Source of the DNA: Roseivirga sp. 4D4
Lineage (GTDB): Bacteria; Bacteroidota; Bacteroidia; Cytophagales; Cyclobacteriaceae
Assembly (NCBI RefSeq): GCF_001747095.1
Contig: NZ_MDGP01000001.1
Location: 1,595,001 to 1,659,000 of the forward strand
Direction: 5' to 3'
Length of the DNA stretch: 64,000 bases
Under the pieces are notes generated by a model. That model was given only the letters and a program-made list of their open reading frames with translations, did not search any database and was not told where the DNA came from. The first letter of the stretch is position 1, and each line of letters begins with the position of its first letter. The position numbers and the translations under genes are program-made. Below are positions 27,678 to 36,558 of the stretch, in pieces.

Positions 27678-29300
27678 TTATTTGAGGTTAACATTAGATG
27701 AAGTGAATCCGATGTGCGGTGCTCCGGCCTCGATGGTCACAGCACCTTTACCCTTGATTAACCAGGTCATAGATCGAGCGGCATCACCGTCAATTGAAGG
27801 AATCAAAGTAATCTTGCGTCCAGAAACGATTTCCTGACCATTACCTAGCTTTAATTCCACCTTTACTCTTCTGAGCCAACGCGATCGTGTACCCATTTGA
27901 GAATGCGTTGGTAGCGTACCGCCATTATATAAGTCGACCGTGATACGGGTCATTCCCTTACCGACAGACTCTGTTCTCATGTTGATTAACTCGACACTTG
28001 CCTGCATTTTAGCCACTTCCATGATAAACTCATTGTGCTTGCTGGCCAAATCGTCAATCATTGAGATTGGAGGATTGAGCATATTGAATGGTGCAATCCC
28101 GCCTACTTCAACCTTCATTCCAGGGAAGTCAGGATGATCCATTTCTGTCCAATCTGCGAAGTAGTTCGATAGTCCTTCTTGCTCGGCCCACCTCAGGTAA
28201 TTCACCTCTCTATTCTTATCGCTGTTCTTTTTCATGGTAGAATCACCTTTTACCATAGGTGCCCACCATCCTGGCGTGCTTAAGCTTATTCTACCAAAGT
28301 GGAAATATGCCCACTGGTTAAAGCTACCTCCTGGCTCCACCGATGGTGGCGCGTCTTTGGTACCAACAGTCTTGTTGTACTTTCCAGAGATTAGCTTATT
28401 CAATGTCTCATCATCTTTAAGCACACTGGTGACTACTCTCTTGGTGGCTCCACCTCTATTGTATCTCCATGCACTAGAAAGATTATTTCCAGGGCCGAAA
28501 GTCATGATGGCATAAATATTCCATTTGGTATAGAGGATATCCAATAGTGCTCGGTTCTCCAATTCAGAAACTGGGTGTTCACCAGCGCCTGGAGTGAAGT
28601 AATCGAATGCGAAAGTCATACTCTTGTTGAAGTAGATACCGCCTTCTCCATCTTCGTTGAAAGCACCATCCTTATCGTTATCGGCACCTTCGGTAAACAG
28701 GTGATACTTACCTTTTTCACCTTTCGATTTATTGGCTTTGATCATTATACGATCGTCTGCTGGATGGGTAATCCAATCTCCTGTGGCATCTTCCACACGC
28801 ATCATGGTAATCATACCATCACCGTTTAGGTCTTCGAATGGGTCTTCATTCATTCTACCATCACGATCATCATCTGTATCTTTTGCGTTACCACTTCTAC
28901 CATATTTCAGGTTGGCAAAGTACTGCTCAGTGGCATCAGGGCTCATATTTGGAAATACATAGTATGTGGTATTCTCCAAAGCGCTCATATTGTTATTCAC
29001 AATATCTTCGGCAAAGCGAACTGCCATTTCTACCCCTAGTAAGTGTTGGCCTTCAACGCCACCAACTACGGCCATAGCAGGCTTATTCTCCATATCGCCT
29101 GTACCCAAGGTGAGCATCCAGACATCTTTGCCTCCTAATGTTTTTGTGATAGACTTCAAGGTGGCGGCATTTGAGGAGCTGGCCAATCCACGAAGTCGTT
29201 GGGCCAATTGACTGGCATTGTTATAGTCCTGCGCCCAGATGACCTGAGTTAAGAACAACAATGCAGCAACCAGTCCAAACTTGTTCCGATTGATTCTCAT
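27678..29300 (-). CDS. M14-like protein with all catalytic residues replaced (pseudopeptidase)
   Basis: Secreted protein of 540 aa from the ATG at 29300 (MRINRNKF); a longer frame to 29360 would bury the signal peptide. It aligns along its length with the carboxypeptidase just downstream and shares the calcium-loop insertions (DDDRDGRMNED, DNDKDGAFNED). At the HxxE zinc site it reads VGGVEGQHLLGVE, so His becomes Glu and Glu becomes His. NPDAR becomes SPDAT, the third His (YHNSGG) becomes Phe (TFGPGN), and the catalytic Glu region (FSNE) becomes LSTPG. It is unlikely to cleave peptides by the M14 mechanism. It may bind peptides or assist its partner (inference). Confidence 0.85.
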   Translation of the reverse strand: MRINRNKFGLVAALLFLTQVIWAQDYNNASQLAQRLRGLASSSNAATLKSITKTLGGKDVWMLTLGTGDMENKPAMAVVGGVEGQHLLGVEMAVRFAEDIVNNNMSALENTTYYVFPNMSPDATEQYFANLKYGRSGNAKDTDDDRDGRMNEDPFEDLNGDGMITMMRVEDATGDWITHPADDRIMIKANKSKGEKGKYHLFTEGADNDKDGAFNEDGEGGIYFNKSMTFAFDYFTPGAGEHPVSELENRALLDILYTKWNIYAIMTFGPGNNLSSAWRYNRGGATKRVVTSVLKDDETLNKLISGKYNKTVGTKDAPPSVEPGGSFNQWAYFHFGRISLSTPGWWAPMVKGDSTMKKNSDKNREVNYLRWAEQEGLSNYFADWTEMDHPDFPGMKVEVGGIAPFNMLNPPISMIDDLASKHNEFIMEVAKMQASVELINMRTESVGKGMTRITVDLYNGGTLPTHSQMGTRSRWLRRVKVELKLGNGQEIVSGRKITLIPSIDGDAARSMTWLIKGKGAVTIEAGAPHIGFTSSNVNLK

Positions 29301-29410
29301 ATAGTTTTGATTAATGATTTTGAGTTTACTATTTAAATGTAAGTAAACCTCAAGCGACAATAAGTGAAAGTATCGGAAATGTGAATGGCAATGAGGGCCT
29401 TTGGGTGGGG

Positions 29411-30406
29411 TTAAAACTCAAGAACCAGCTTCCCAAACTGCTTTCCTGCTTTCATTTCGTCAAAAGCTGAAATGATCTGATCAAAAGGTCTTTCAGAATC
29501 TACAACTGGTTTGATTTGATGTTCATTGACAAAGGCCACCATGGCTTCAAACTCCTGATCATTACCCATCGTAGAACCTTGAAGGGTAATTTGATTCCAG
29601 AACATTCGGAACATATCAAGTTTTTCAGGGGTACCATTGGTAGCACCATAGAACACAATACGGCCTGCAGGCTTCATGATCTTGATAAAGTCATTGATTT
29701 GATTGCCACCAGCGCTATCAATCACTACGTCAAAGCCATCCGTTTCTTTTTGTACCTTTTTGAACCAGGCTTCTTCCCTATAGGAGTAGGCACCCTTCGC
29801 TCCCATTGAGATACATTTTTGCATCTTTTCTTTGGAACCTGAAGTGACATAAACATTGCAACCCGCAGCTAGAGCAAATTGAAAAGCAAACTGTGCCACT
29901 CCACCACCTACACCCGAAATAAGAACGATTTTTCCTGCCGAAGCAGCTCCGTGATGAAACAAAGCCCTATAGGCAGTCAAACCCGCTAAAGGCAAAGCAG
30001 CCGCCTCAGACCAGTTGAGATGCTCAGGTTTGTCTTGTAAGCGATCGACTTCAACTACAATATATTCGGCAAAGGTACCATGAGTAGGCATCCCGAGAAC
30101 GGAGTAATCCGAAGCCTGCGCTTTTGGATCACTTCCCCAATTCACATTAGGGTTGATGATCACTTCTTTTCCTACTAAACTTTCCGAAACACCTTCTCCA
30201 ATGGCTTCTATAACGCCAGCACCATCGGAACCCAACACCTTTCCAAACTGAATATTGGGATACATGCCTTGCCTGATCCACTGATCTCTTCGGTTTAGAG
30301 CCGCTGCTTTCAACTTAACTCGAACTTGTCCATTAATTGGTTCTGGAATTGGCTTTTCTACTATTTCAACCGGTTCGGATTGGTCAGTAATGATAAGAGC
30401 TTTCAT
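29411..30406 (-). CDS. Zinc-independent MDR oxidoreductase, quinone-oxidoreductase-like
   Basis: Medium-chain dehydrogenase/reductase of 331 aa. The GroES-like N-terminal domain (1-125) has ALNRRDQWIRQG and LGSDGAGVIEAIGEGV. The Rossmann domain starts near 150 with the nucleotide-binding GVGGGVAQFAFQFA and ends DSAGGNQINDFIKIMKPAGRIV. The four structural Cys of zinc alcohol dehydrogenases are absent, placing it with quinone oxidoreductase/YhdH-type enzymes using NAD(P)H. Its ATG overlaps the stop of the upstream DUF2726 gene by 4 bases (ATGA), so it is the last gene of a dnaB-led operon. Substrate unknown. Confidence 0.87.
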   Translation of the reverse strand: MKALIITDQSEPVEIVEKPIPEPINGQVRVKLKAAALNRRDQWIRQGMYPNIQFGKVLGSDGAGVIEAIGEGVSESLVGKEVIINPNVNWGSDPKAQASDYSVLGMPTHGTFAEYIVVEVDRLQDKPEHLNWSEAAALPLAGLTAYRALFHHGAASAGKIVLISGVGGGVAQFAFQFALAAGCNVYVTSGSKEKMQKCISMGAKGAYSYREEAWFKKVQKETDGFDVVIDSAGGNQINDFIKIMKPAGRIVFYGATNGTPEKLDMFRMFWNQITLQGSTMGNDQEFEAMVAFVNEHQIKPVVDSERPFDQIISAFDEMKAGKQFGKLVLEF

Positions 30407-31230
30407 AAATTCTTTAAACTAATTAAAAAATCTAAAAACTGATTTTCACTAGAAGTATGATCTTTTTTTCTCAAACGATACAGCTTATATCCGCAACGTT
30501 CAATTATTCGGTTCTTAATTAAATCTTTTGCTACCTGACCTTTTGAATCGTGGTGTCCGCTGTCTAATTCAATTATGTGTTTTGGTACTCCAGTTAGATG
30601 ATCAGCAATAACACAATCTATAGAAGAAGAGTAGTATAAACTTCTTTCATCTTTCGATAAATCTTCGGTGTTTAAATCATTAAATAGATCAGACAATGAT
30701 ATGTTAGGTACTATGATTTCTTCTTGAAAAACACATCTCGCAGCCGCGTAAAACTCTCTTTCTTGCGGGGAATTAAAGACCGAACAAGCCAATTCGTCTT
30801 TCTGACTTTCAAACTCTTTTTTTTCTAAAGCTCTATTACTTTTTATAGAATCAAATTCTTTTTTGGCTCTACGCTTATTTTCTTCAGATTTAATTTTTAG
30901 AAAATCATTGTTTGAGCTCAACTCAGCGTAAATTGGATCACCTGTTAATCCGTCAAGATGCTGTAACAAAATATCATACTGCTTATCTGTAAGTTTGAAA
31001 CTGTAACTTGATGCCTTATGCGTATTTAAAAAAAACTGATAATGCAATAGCTTTTCATCAGATGTCAACTTTTCGTCATTGACTAATTCATTAATAAAGT
31101 TCGCTTTAAACAAATCATAATGAATCGGGTCTCGAAAGAGTTCCTCAACTATGTAATTATCTTCGATACATCTCTTAAGCCCATTCCAATCTTTAACACT
31201 TATAAATTCAAGGATTTTGTTAGATGTCAA
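30403..31230 (-). CDS. DUF2726 protein (nuclease-fold-like C-terminus)
   Basis: Protein of 275 aa without signal peptide. The first 150 residues are charged and helical (KRRAKKEFDSIKSNRALEKKEFE). The last 110 contain the DUF2726 pattern, which resembles restriction-endonuclease-type folds: IDCVIAD near 212, HIIELDSGHHDSKGQVAKD, RIIERCGYKLYRLRKK. The D...E-x-D core with the following Lys and His fits a PD-(D/E)XK-like site (inference). The gene is visibly more A/T-rich than dnaB and the MDR gene around it and may have been inserted between them. It starts 12 bp after dnaB ends and overlaps the next gene by 4 bp. Confidence 0.75.
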   Translation of the reverse strand: MTSNKILEFISVKDWNGLKRCIEDNYIVEELFRDPIHYDLFKANFINELVNDEKLTSDEKLLHYQFFLNTHKASSYSFKLTDKQYDILLQHLDGLTGDPIYAELSSNNDFLKIKSEENKRRAKKEFDSIKSNRALEKKEFESQKDELACSVFNSPQEREFYAAARCVFQEEIIVPNISLSDLFNDLNTEDLSKDERSLYYSSSIDCVIADHLTGVPKHIIELDSGHHDSKGQVAKDLIKNRIIERCGYKLYRLRKKDHTSSENQFLDFLISLKNL

Positions 31231-31242
31231 AATATTGAAAAG

Positions 31243-32802
31243 TTAGAATGGAGCTTCTTCATCATTAGTTGGCAGGTTTGGCGCTCCACCATTGGCCTTA
31301 CTCGGAATTGTCACTGCTCCGCCCGACTCAAAACTTGATGTACCATCTCCTATGAAATTTGATCCATAAGTTCCTCCACCCAAATTAGAGTCTAAATCGG
31401 TGAACTTGGTGTACTTACCAATAAACTTGAGCTGGACATTTTCCAATGATCCATTTCTGTGCTTAGCTATGATGACTTCTCCGACACCTTGGGTCGGCAT
31501 GCCGTTCTCATCCTGTGTAATACCATAGTATTCAGGACGATAGAGGAACATTACCATATCGGCATCTTGCTCAATTGATCCGGATTCCCTGAGGTCGGAA
31601 AGCTGGGGACGCTTATCTCCGCCTCGGGTCTCAACGGCTCTACTCAATTGTGACAGCGCAATTACCGGCACATTGAGCTCCTTAGCTAAGTTCTTCAAAG
31701 ATCGGGAGATAGAGGCGATTTCCTGTTCACGGTTACCTCCTCCACCTCCACTCTTTGAGGAGTCGCCTGACATCAGCTGCAAGTAATCAATTACTATTAA
31801 CTGAATGTCATGCTGTTGTTTCAACCTTCTACACTTCGCCCTCAATTCGAGGATTGAAAGTGCAGGGGTATCATCTATAAATATGGGGGCTTTGGTCAAA
31901 TTTGCTGTTTTATGGACGAGTTGTGCCCATTCATGCTCAGCGAGCGTACCTTTCTTGATCTTCTCACTTTCTAACTCTGCTTCGCCTGAAATCAGACGAT
32001 TTACCAACTGTACCGAAGACATCTCCAAGGAGAATATGGCACAGGCCTGTCCATGATCTACCGCTGCATTTCTGAGGGCCGAAACCACAAAGGCGGTTTT
32101 ACCCATGGCAGGACGTGCCGCGATAATCACTAAGTCAGAACGTTGCCAACCGGAGGTCACACGATCGAGATTTGTAAAACCAGAAGGCACACCTGTCAAA
32201 CCATCCTGATGGTCTTTCCTGGTCTGGATTTCCTCCAAAGCAGTGGCCATGATGTTACGCATGCTATCATACTCCTTTCGAACATTGTTTTCTGATACTT
32301 CGAAAAGTGACTGCTCCATCTTGTCGAGCAGCTGGAAAACGTCAGTAGTATCTTCAAAAGCATCCTTCTGAATTTCTGATGAAATTCGGATCAACTCTCT
32401 TTTGATAGATTGTTCGACTACGATTCTGGCATGGTACTCAATGTTGGCTGCCGAACTCACACGGTTAGTCAACTGTGTGATATAATAAGGACCGCCAACA
32501 ATTTCGATTTTACCAGTCTTTCTTAATTGACTGGTCACGGTAAGAATATCAATAGGTTCGGAAGCCTGGAAAAGGTCATAAATCGCTTGATATATTTCCT
32601 TATGTGCTTCCTTGTAAAAGGACTCAGGACGAAGAATATCAATGACATTTGTCAGTGCATCCTTCTCCAGCATCAGCGCACCCAAAACGGCCTCTTCAAG
32701 GTCAACGGCCTGAGGGGGCAACTTGCCCAGTTGAGCCGCATCGCTAAGCCCACTTTTGGACTTATAACCGAGACGTTGAACTGCTGATTTTCCCTTTTCC
32801 AT
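31243..32802 (-). CDS. dnaB: Replicative DNA helicase DnaB
   Basis: Hexameric 5'-3' helicase of the replication fork, 519 aa. The N-terminal domain (about 28-130) begins LPPQAVDLEEAVLGALMLE. The RecA-like domain has Walker A ARPAMGKT at 229-236, a Walker B region LIVIDYLQLMSG, the arginine-finger region and DLRESGSIEQDADMVMFLYR. The tail is Gly/Ser-rich. The length is slightly above that of the E. coli protein, as usual in this phylum. A candidate promoter lies immediately upstream, with its -7 element ending only 4 nt before the ATG. No other Met occurs before residue 44, so the start is firm. DUF2726 and MDR genes follow closely. Confidence 0.97.
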   Translation of the reverse strand: MEKGKSAVQRLGYKSKSGLSDAAQLGKLPPQAVDLEEAVLGALMLEKDALTNVIDILRPESFYKEAHKEIYQAIYDLFQASEPIDILTVTSQLRKTGKIEIVGGPYYITQLTNRVSSAANIEYHARIVVEQSIKRELIRISSEIQKDAFEDTTDVFQLLDKMEQSLFEVSENNVRKEYDSMRNIMATALEEIQTRKDHQDGLTGVPSGFTNLDRVTSGWQRSDLVIIAARPAMGKTAFVVSALRNAAVDHGQACAIFSLEMSSVQLVNRLISGEAELESEKIKKGTLAEHEWAQLVHKTANLTKAPIFIDDTPALSILELRAKCRRLKQQHDIQLIVIDYLQLMSGDSSKSGGGGGNREQEIASISRSLKNLAKELNVPVIALSQLSRAVETRGGDKRPQLSDLRESGSIEQDADMVMFLYRPEYYGITQDENGMPTQGVGEVIIAKHRNGSLENVQLKFIGKYTKFTDLDSNLGGGTYGSNFIGDGTSSFESGGAVTIPSKANGGAPNLPTNDEEAPF

Positions 32803-32806
32803 TCTT

Positions 32807-32837
32807 CAAACTTAGACTCATTTCTGTGACCGAACAA
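32807..32837 (-). promoter_or_regulatory. Candidate dnaB promoter (TTG-N20-TAnnTTTG), possibly leaderless
   Basis: On the minus strand TTG (32837-32835) is followed after 20 nt by TAAGTTTG (32814-32807), the Bacteroidota -33/-7 consensus. Only 4 nt separate the -7 element from the ATG at 32802, so the transcript would begin at or next to the start codon. Confidence 0.45.
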
Positions 32838-32932
32838 CCATTATATTTTTTTATTATTCCCAACTTATCAACCAAGTTTTACACAATGGCCTTTCTGTCA
32901 TTTTTGAGGGTATTACTATCATGAAAACGAAG

Positions 32933-32963
32933 TTGGGACACCATTTCTTTTATCTTATTTTTG
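32933..32963 (+). promoter_or_regulatory. Candidate promoter of the Mpl-like gene
   Basis: TTG at 32933-32935, 20 nt, then TATTTTTG at 32956-32963. This matches TTG-N19/20-TAnnTTTG of Bacteroidota, 22 nt ahead of the ATG at 32986. Confidence 0.5.
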
Positions 32964-32985
32964 ATTTCACTTTCATTACTTATTC

Positions 32986-34353
32986 ATGATCTCAAACCAA
33001 CGCATTCACTTCATCGCCATAGGTGGAGCGGTTATGCACAATCTGGCTATTTGCCTCAAAAACCTTGATAATCAGGTTACTGGGTCAGATGACATGTTCT
33101 TTGACCCTTCGAAAACCAATTTAAGAGATCATGGACTGCTACCAGAAAGTGAAGGTTGGGATGCCAATCGTATCACCCCTAACATTGATCTCATCATTTT
33201 AGGAATGCACGCCAAGGCGGATAATCCCGAGTTATTGAAGGCACAAGAACTTGGTTTGAAAATCCTCTCCTTCCCTGAGTTCATCTTTGAAGCTTCAAAA
33301 GACAAAAAACGAGTAGTTGTAGCTGGCAGTCATGGTAAAACTACTATCACTTCCATGATCATGCACGTGCTCAAATCGATGGGTAAAGATTTCGACTATA
33401 TGGTTGGCGCCCAACTGGATGGATTTGACCAAATGGTGCAGCTATCGGATGCTCCGGTCATCATTATTGAAGGCGATGAATACACTACCTCCCCCCTAGA
33501 TTTGACTCCGAAATTTCTTCACTATAAACATGACCTGGCATTAATCTCGGGTATCGCCTGGGATCACTACAACGTCTACCCCACTTTAGATAATTACATC
33601 GATCAGTTTAGACAGTTTATCGCGCTCACTCCAGACCATGGAAAAGTCTTTTACGCCCTAGAGGATAAGGCCTTGTGTGCATTGGTTGAAAGTGTAGGAA
33701 GTCCCGACAATTTGGTTCCTTATGGGCCGCATGCTTCAGAAATAGTAGATCAACAAACAGCTCTGTTACATGATTCTGGCAAAACAGCCATAGAGGTATT
33801 CGGTCAGCATAATATGCAGAACCTTCAAGTGGCCAAGAACATCTTAAATGAGATAGATGTCACTGATGAGGAGTTCTATCATCATATTCAAACTTTTGCC
33901 GGAGCTGCCAAGCGAATGGAGAAAATGGGTGAGAACGATCAAACCATCATTTTCAAAGACTTTGCCCACGCCCCGTCCAAGCTCAAAGCAACTTCGACTG
34001 CAGTCAAGAATCAATTTGATAACAGAACCTTAGTAGCCTGTATAGAGCTCCACACCTTCAGCAGTTTAAACAAGGCTTTTATTGATCAGTACTCGCATAC
34101 TTTTGATACCCCTGACGAAGCTTTGGTATTTATCAATCCTAAGACCGTAGCGGCAAAGAAACTGGAAATGATCAGCGAGGAAGAAGTCAGGTCTGCTTTT
34201 GATAGAGAAGACATAAAACTCTTTACGGAAGCCGCAGCACTCGAAAATCATCTTTTATCTCAGAAATGGGCGGCCAAAAACTTACTTTTAATGAGCTCGG
34301 GCGACTATGGTGGTTTGGACCTGGAAAAAATCAAAAAATCAATTCTGAATTAA
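32986..34353 (+). CDS. mpl: Mur ligase, Mpl-type (murein tripeptide recycling)
   Basis: Cytoplasmic Mur ligase of 455 aa. The N-terminal UDP-binding domain begins HFIAIGGAVMHNLAICLK. The central ATPase domain has the P-loop AGSHGKTT at about 113-120, an acidic IIEGDEYTTSPLD and a SGIAWDHYNVYP element. The C-terminal domain starts around 310 (FAGAAKRMEKMG...FAHAPSK). EGDEY and the His-rich WDHYN segment match UDP-MurNAc:L-Ala-gamma-D-Glu-meso-Dap ligase better than MurC. It would re-attach recycled tripeptide to UDP-MurNAc. The exonuclease gene follows after 7 bp, in one likely operon with the next genes. Confidence 0.82.
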   Translation: MISNQRIHFIAIGGAVMHNLAICLKNLDNQVTGSDDMFFDPSKTNLRDHGLLPESEGWDANRITPNIDLIILGMHAKADNPELLKAQELGLKILSFPEFIFEASKDKKRVVVAGSHGKTTITSMIMHVLKSMGKDFDYMVGAQLDGFDQMVQLSDAPVIIIEGDEYTTSPLDLTPKFLHYKHDLALISGIAWDHYNVYPTLDNYIDQFRQFIALTPDHGKVFYALEDKALCALVESVGSPDNLVPYGPHASEIVDQQTALLHDSGKTAIEVFGQHNMQNLQVAKNILNEIDVTDEEFYHHIQTFAGAAKRMEKMGENDQTIIFKDFAHAPSKLKATSTAVKNQFDNRTLVACIELHTFSSLNKAFIDQYSHTFDTPDEALVFINPKTVAAKKLEMISEEEVRSAFDREDIKLFTEAAALENHLLSQKWAAKNLLLMSSGDYGGLDLEKIKKSILN

Positions 34354-34360
34354 GCACTCA

Positions 34361-35167
34361 ATGCAACTCAATCTAAAAAACCCACTTGTATTCTTTGACC
34401 TGGAGACTACAGGAATCAACATTTCTCAAGACAGAATTGTGGAGCTGGCCATGCTGAAGGTGATGCCTAATGGCGAAACTGAAAAGAAAGTACAATTGGT
34501 CAACCCTACTATACCCATTCCTGAAGAATCAGCTGTCATTCATGGCATTAGAGATGAGGACGTGGCAGATAAACCGACTTTCAAGGAGTTGGCCAAGAAT
34601 CTGGCAAAATTTCTGGAGGGTTGCGATCTAGGTGGATATAACATTGTTCGCTTTGATGTTCCTCTTTTGGTTGAAGAGTTCTTGAGAGTGGATGTCGACT
34701 TTGATGTGAGCAACCGTAAGCTGATCGATGCGCAAAAGATATTCTTCCTTATGGAACAGCGTACGCTTTCCGCAGCTTATAAATTCTATTGTGGCAAAGA
34801 GCTTATAGGTGCGCACGGTGCAGAAGCTGATAACGATGCCACCTTTGAGGTGTTTAAAGCACAAATAGAGCGATATAATGGCATGGATGTAACAGATGCC
34901 TCAGGTCGCGAAGTTGGAAAGATCGAGAATGATATGGGTGCTATCCACAACTTGGTAGCTTCAAGAATGGTAGACCTAGCGGGCAGAATTGTGCTCAACG
35001 ATAAAAATGAAGAGGTCTTTAATTTTGGCAAACACAAAGGGAAACCTGTGTCAGAAGTTTTTAAAAGAGAACCTGGTTACTACGATTGGATGATGAAGGG
35101 AGACTTCTCTTTAGACACTAAGCGCAAACTGACTAAAATTAAGCTCAGCGGTTTTCAAAAAGGGTAA
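34361..35167 (+). CDS. DnaQ-like 3'-5' exonuclease with C-terminal DUF3820 domain
   Basis: Protein of 268 aa. Residues 8-175 are a DEDDh exonuclease: FFDLETTG (Asp13, Glu15), the HGIRDEDV element, YNIVRFDVPLL and the final HGAEADNDA with His and Asp. A linker follows. Residues about 215-265 form a small domain (FNFGKHKGKPVSEVF...YYDWMMKGDF) of the DUF3820 type. It lacks the polymerase-holding features of a Pol III epsilon, so it is a stand-alone proofreading or repair exonuclease of the kind common in Bacteroidota. The role of the extra domain is not known. Located 7 bp after the Mpl-like gene. Confidence 0.85.
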   Translation: MQLNLKNPLVFFDLETTGINISQDRIVELAMLKVMPNGETEKKVQLVNPTIPIPEESAVIHGIRDEDVADKPTFKELAKNLAKFLEGCDLGGYNIVRFDVPLLVEEFLRVDVDFDVSNRKLIDAQKIFFLMEQRTLSAAYKFYCGKELIGAHGAEADNDATFEVFKAQIERYNGMDVTDASGREVGKIENDMGAIHNLVASRMVDLAGRIVLNDKNEEVFNFGKHKGKPVSEVFKREPGYYDWMMKGDFSLDTKRKLTKIKLSGFQKG

Positions 35168-35173
35168 TGAGTT

Positions 35174-35686
35174 ATGGTCAAAGTCTTATTTGCTTTAGCA
35201 GCTATCTTTCTGTTTAATAATGTCATTTACGCACAGACCGAAGTTTATTCAGAATCAAATAGAGGGTTCACCTTTAGGTACTTTGAGGGTTGGACTATTT
35301 CTAATCAAAATGAAAGAATAGCAGTATTTGCTCCGAAAGAGAACCGAAGAGATTATCAGGCGGAAAACTGGGGGATCACCTCAAGTTTCATCGGTAAAAG
35401 AACTCTTGAAGAATGTTATCAAGAATATATAATTGAATCGTTTCCAAATTTATTTGAAAGTTTCAAAATTATTGATCAGGGTCAATCGCTTCTGGACGGT
35501 GTTAAATTCAAATGGATTGAATACGGCTTTGTTCAAAATGGACTGGAGATAAAAAATTTGACTTATCTGGCAGTTCACAAAGAGGAGCTTTTTGTTTTAA
35601 TCGGATACTCTAGTAAAAACAGGTTTGATGTCAAATATGGCAACTTATTTAGAAAAATGATGGAATCGTTTAAGTTCATTAAGTAG
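35174..35686 (+). CDS. Secreted PsbP/Mog1-like small protein
   Basis: Protein of 170 aa with a signal peptide (AAIFLFNNVIYAQ). The mature part starts SNRGFTFRYFEGWTISNQ, typical of the PsbP/Mog1 alpha-beta sandwich (Gly-Phe-x-Phe ... P/G-W). It ends with a YLAVHKEELFVLIGYSS strand and FRKMMESFKF. No catalytic residues can be pointed out. It follows the exonuclease gene by 6 bp, so it is probably co-transcribed, though nothing links the functions. Confidence 0.65.
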   Translation: MVKVLFALAAIFLFNNVIYAQTEVYSESNRGFTFRYFEGWTISNQNERIAVFAPKENRRDYQAENWGITSSFIGKRTLEECYQEYIIESFPNLFESFKIIDQGQSLLDGVKFKWIEYGFVQNGLEIKNLTYLAVHKEELFVLIGYSSKNRFDVKYGNLFRKMMESFKFIK

Positions 35687-35713
35687 GTCAGACCACTTTG
35701 ATATAGAAAAACC

Positions 35714-36496
35714 TTGCTAAAACTTAGCACTTCATATAAGCACCACTTCCTTGTCGCCATTATCATAGGTGTCTGGCTTGTCTTGTTTCTAGTGTTAATA
35801 GCTCCCTTTGATACTGCAGATTTACCTATGCCTATCAGGGTTCAAATACTCCCTCCTTATGGTTTAATATCTATTGTCGGATACTGCATATTGGTACCTG
35901 CTCAGAATTGGTTGTTCAAAAAAGCTGGTAAATGGAATACCTTGTTTGAGTCCATCTTTCTATTGGCTTTTAATGTCATTGTATGGATCGGAAGCTATCT
36001 CTACTACAAGACTGATATCATCAATGGGGTGTATTCTTTTAGCAAGTTCACACTCGAAGTCTACTACCCTATCTTCTTTATCATTTTGCCCATTTTGATA
36101 TTTGTTCGTTGGTATCTAAACAAAAGAGCACCCGATACTGAGTCTGACAAGATTATCCTTTCAGGAGAAAACAAATTAGATGTACTTCAGATCAAACAGT
36201 CCGATCTCATCTGCATTTCGAGTGCCGATAACTATGTGGAAGTGACCTACCTTACCAAGGAAGGTGTCAACCGCAAGCTGCTTCGGACCACCCTGAAGAA
36301 TGTCCATGCTCAAAAACCTGAATTGGTCAAAGTCCATAGATCGCATGTAATCAATCCCCAACATTTCAAAGAATGGAAGGACTCCAATACCATCCTTCTC
36401 ACCGAAATGGAATTGCCAGTATCAAAAAGCTATAAGCAAAACCTAATTTCACTTGATCATTCGCCCCTAAAAGCCGATAGTTTATCCCAGACGTAG
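35714..36496 (+). CDS. Membrane-bound LytTR transcriptional regulator without receiver domain
   Basis: Protein of 260 aa starting at TTG 35714; an in-frame stop at 35699 and the lack of ATG nearby leave no better start. About four transmembrane helices (FLVAIIIGVWLVLFLVLI, YGLISIVGYCILV, ESIFLLAFNVIVWIGSYL, YYPIFFIILPILIFVRWYL) occupy residues 1-140. A LytTR DNA-binding domain follows from about 160 (VLQIKQSDLICISSADNYVEV, then LVKVHRSHVINPQHF). It would sense a membrane or small-molecule signal directly, without a kinase. Targets are not evident; the serine hydrolase gene lies 62 bp downstream. Confidence 0.85.
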   Translation: MLKLSTSYKHHFLVAIIIGVWLVLFLVLIAPFDTADLPMPIRVQILPPYGLISIVGYCILVPAQNWLFKKAGKWNTLFESIFLLAFNVIVWIGSYLYYKTDIINGVYSFSKFTLEVYYPIFFIILPILIFVRWYLNKRAPDTESDKIILSGENKLDVLQIKQSDLICISSADNYVEVTYLTKEGVNRKLLRTTLKNVHAQKPELVKVHRSHVINPQHFKEWKDSNTILLTEMELPVSKSYKQNLISLDHSPLKADSLSQT

Positions 36497-36558
36497 TAAA
36501 AAGTGAGGTTTGGCCTAATTTATCCTTCATGTTTGTTGAAACAATTAATGACAACAAA

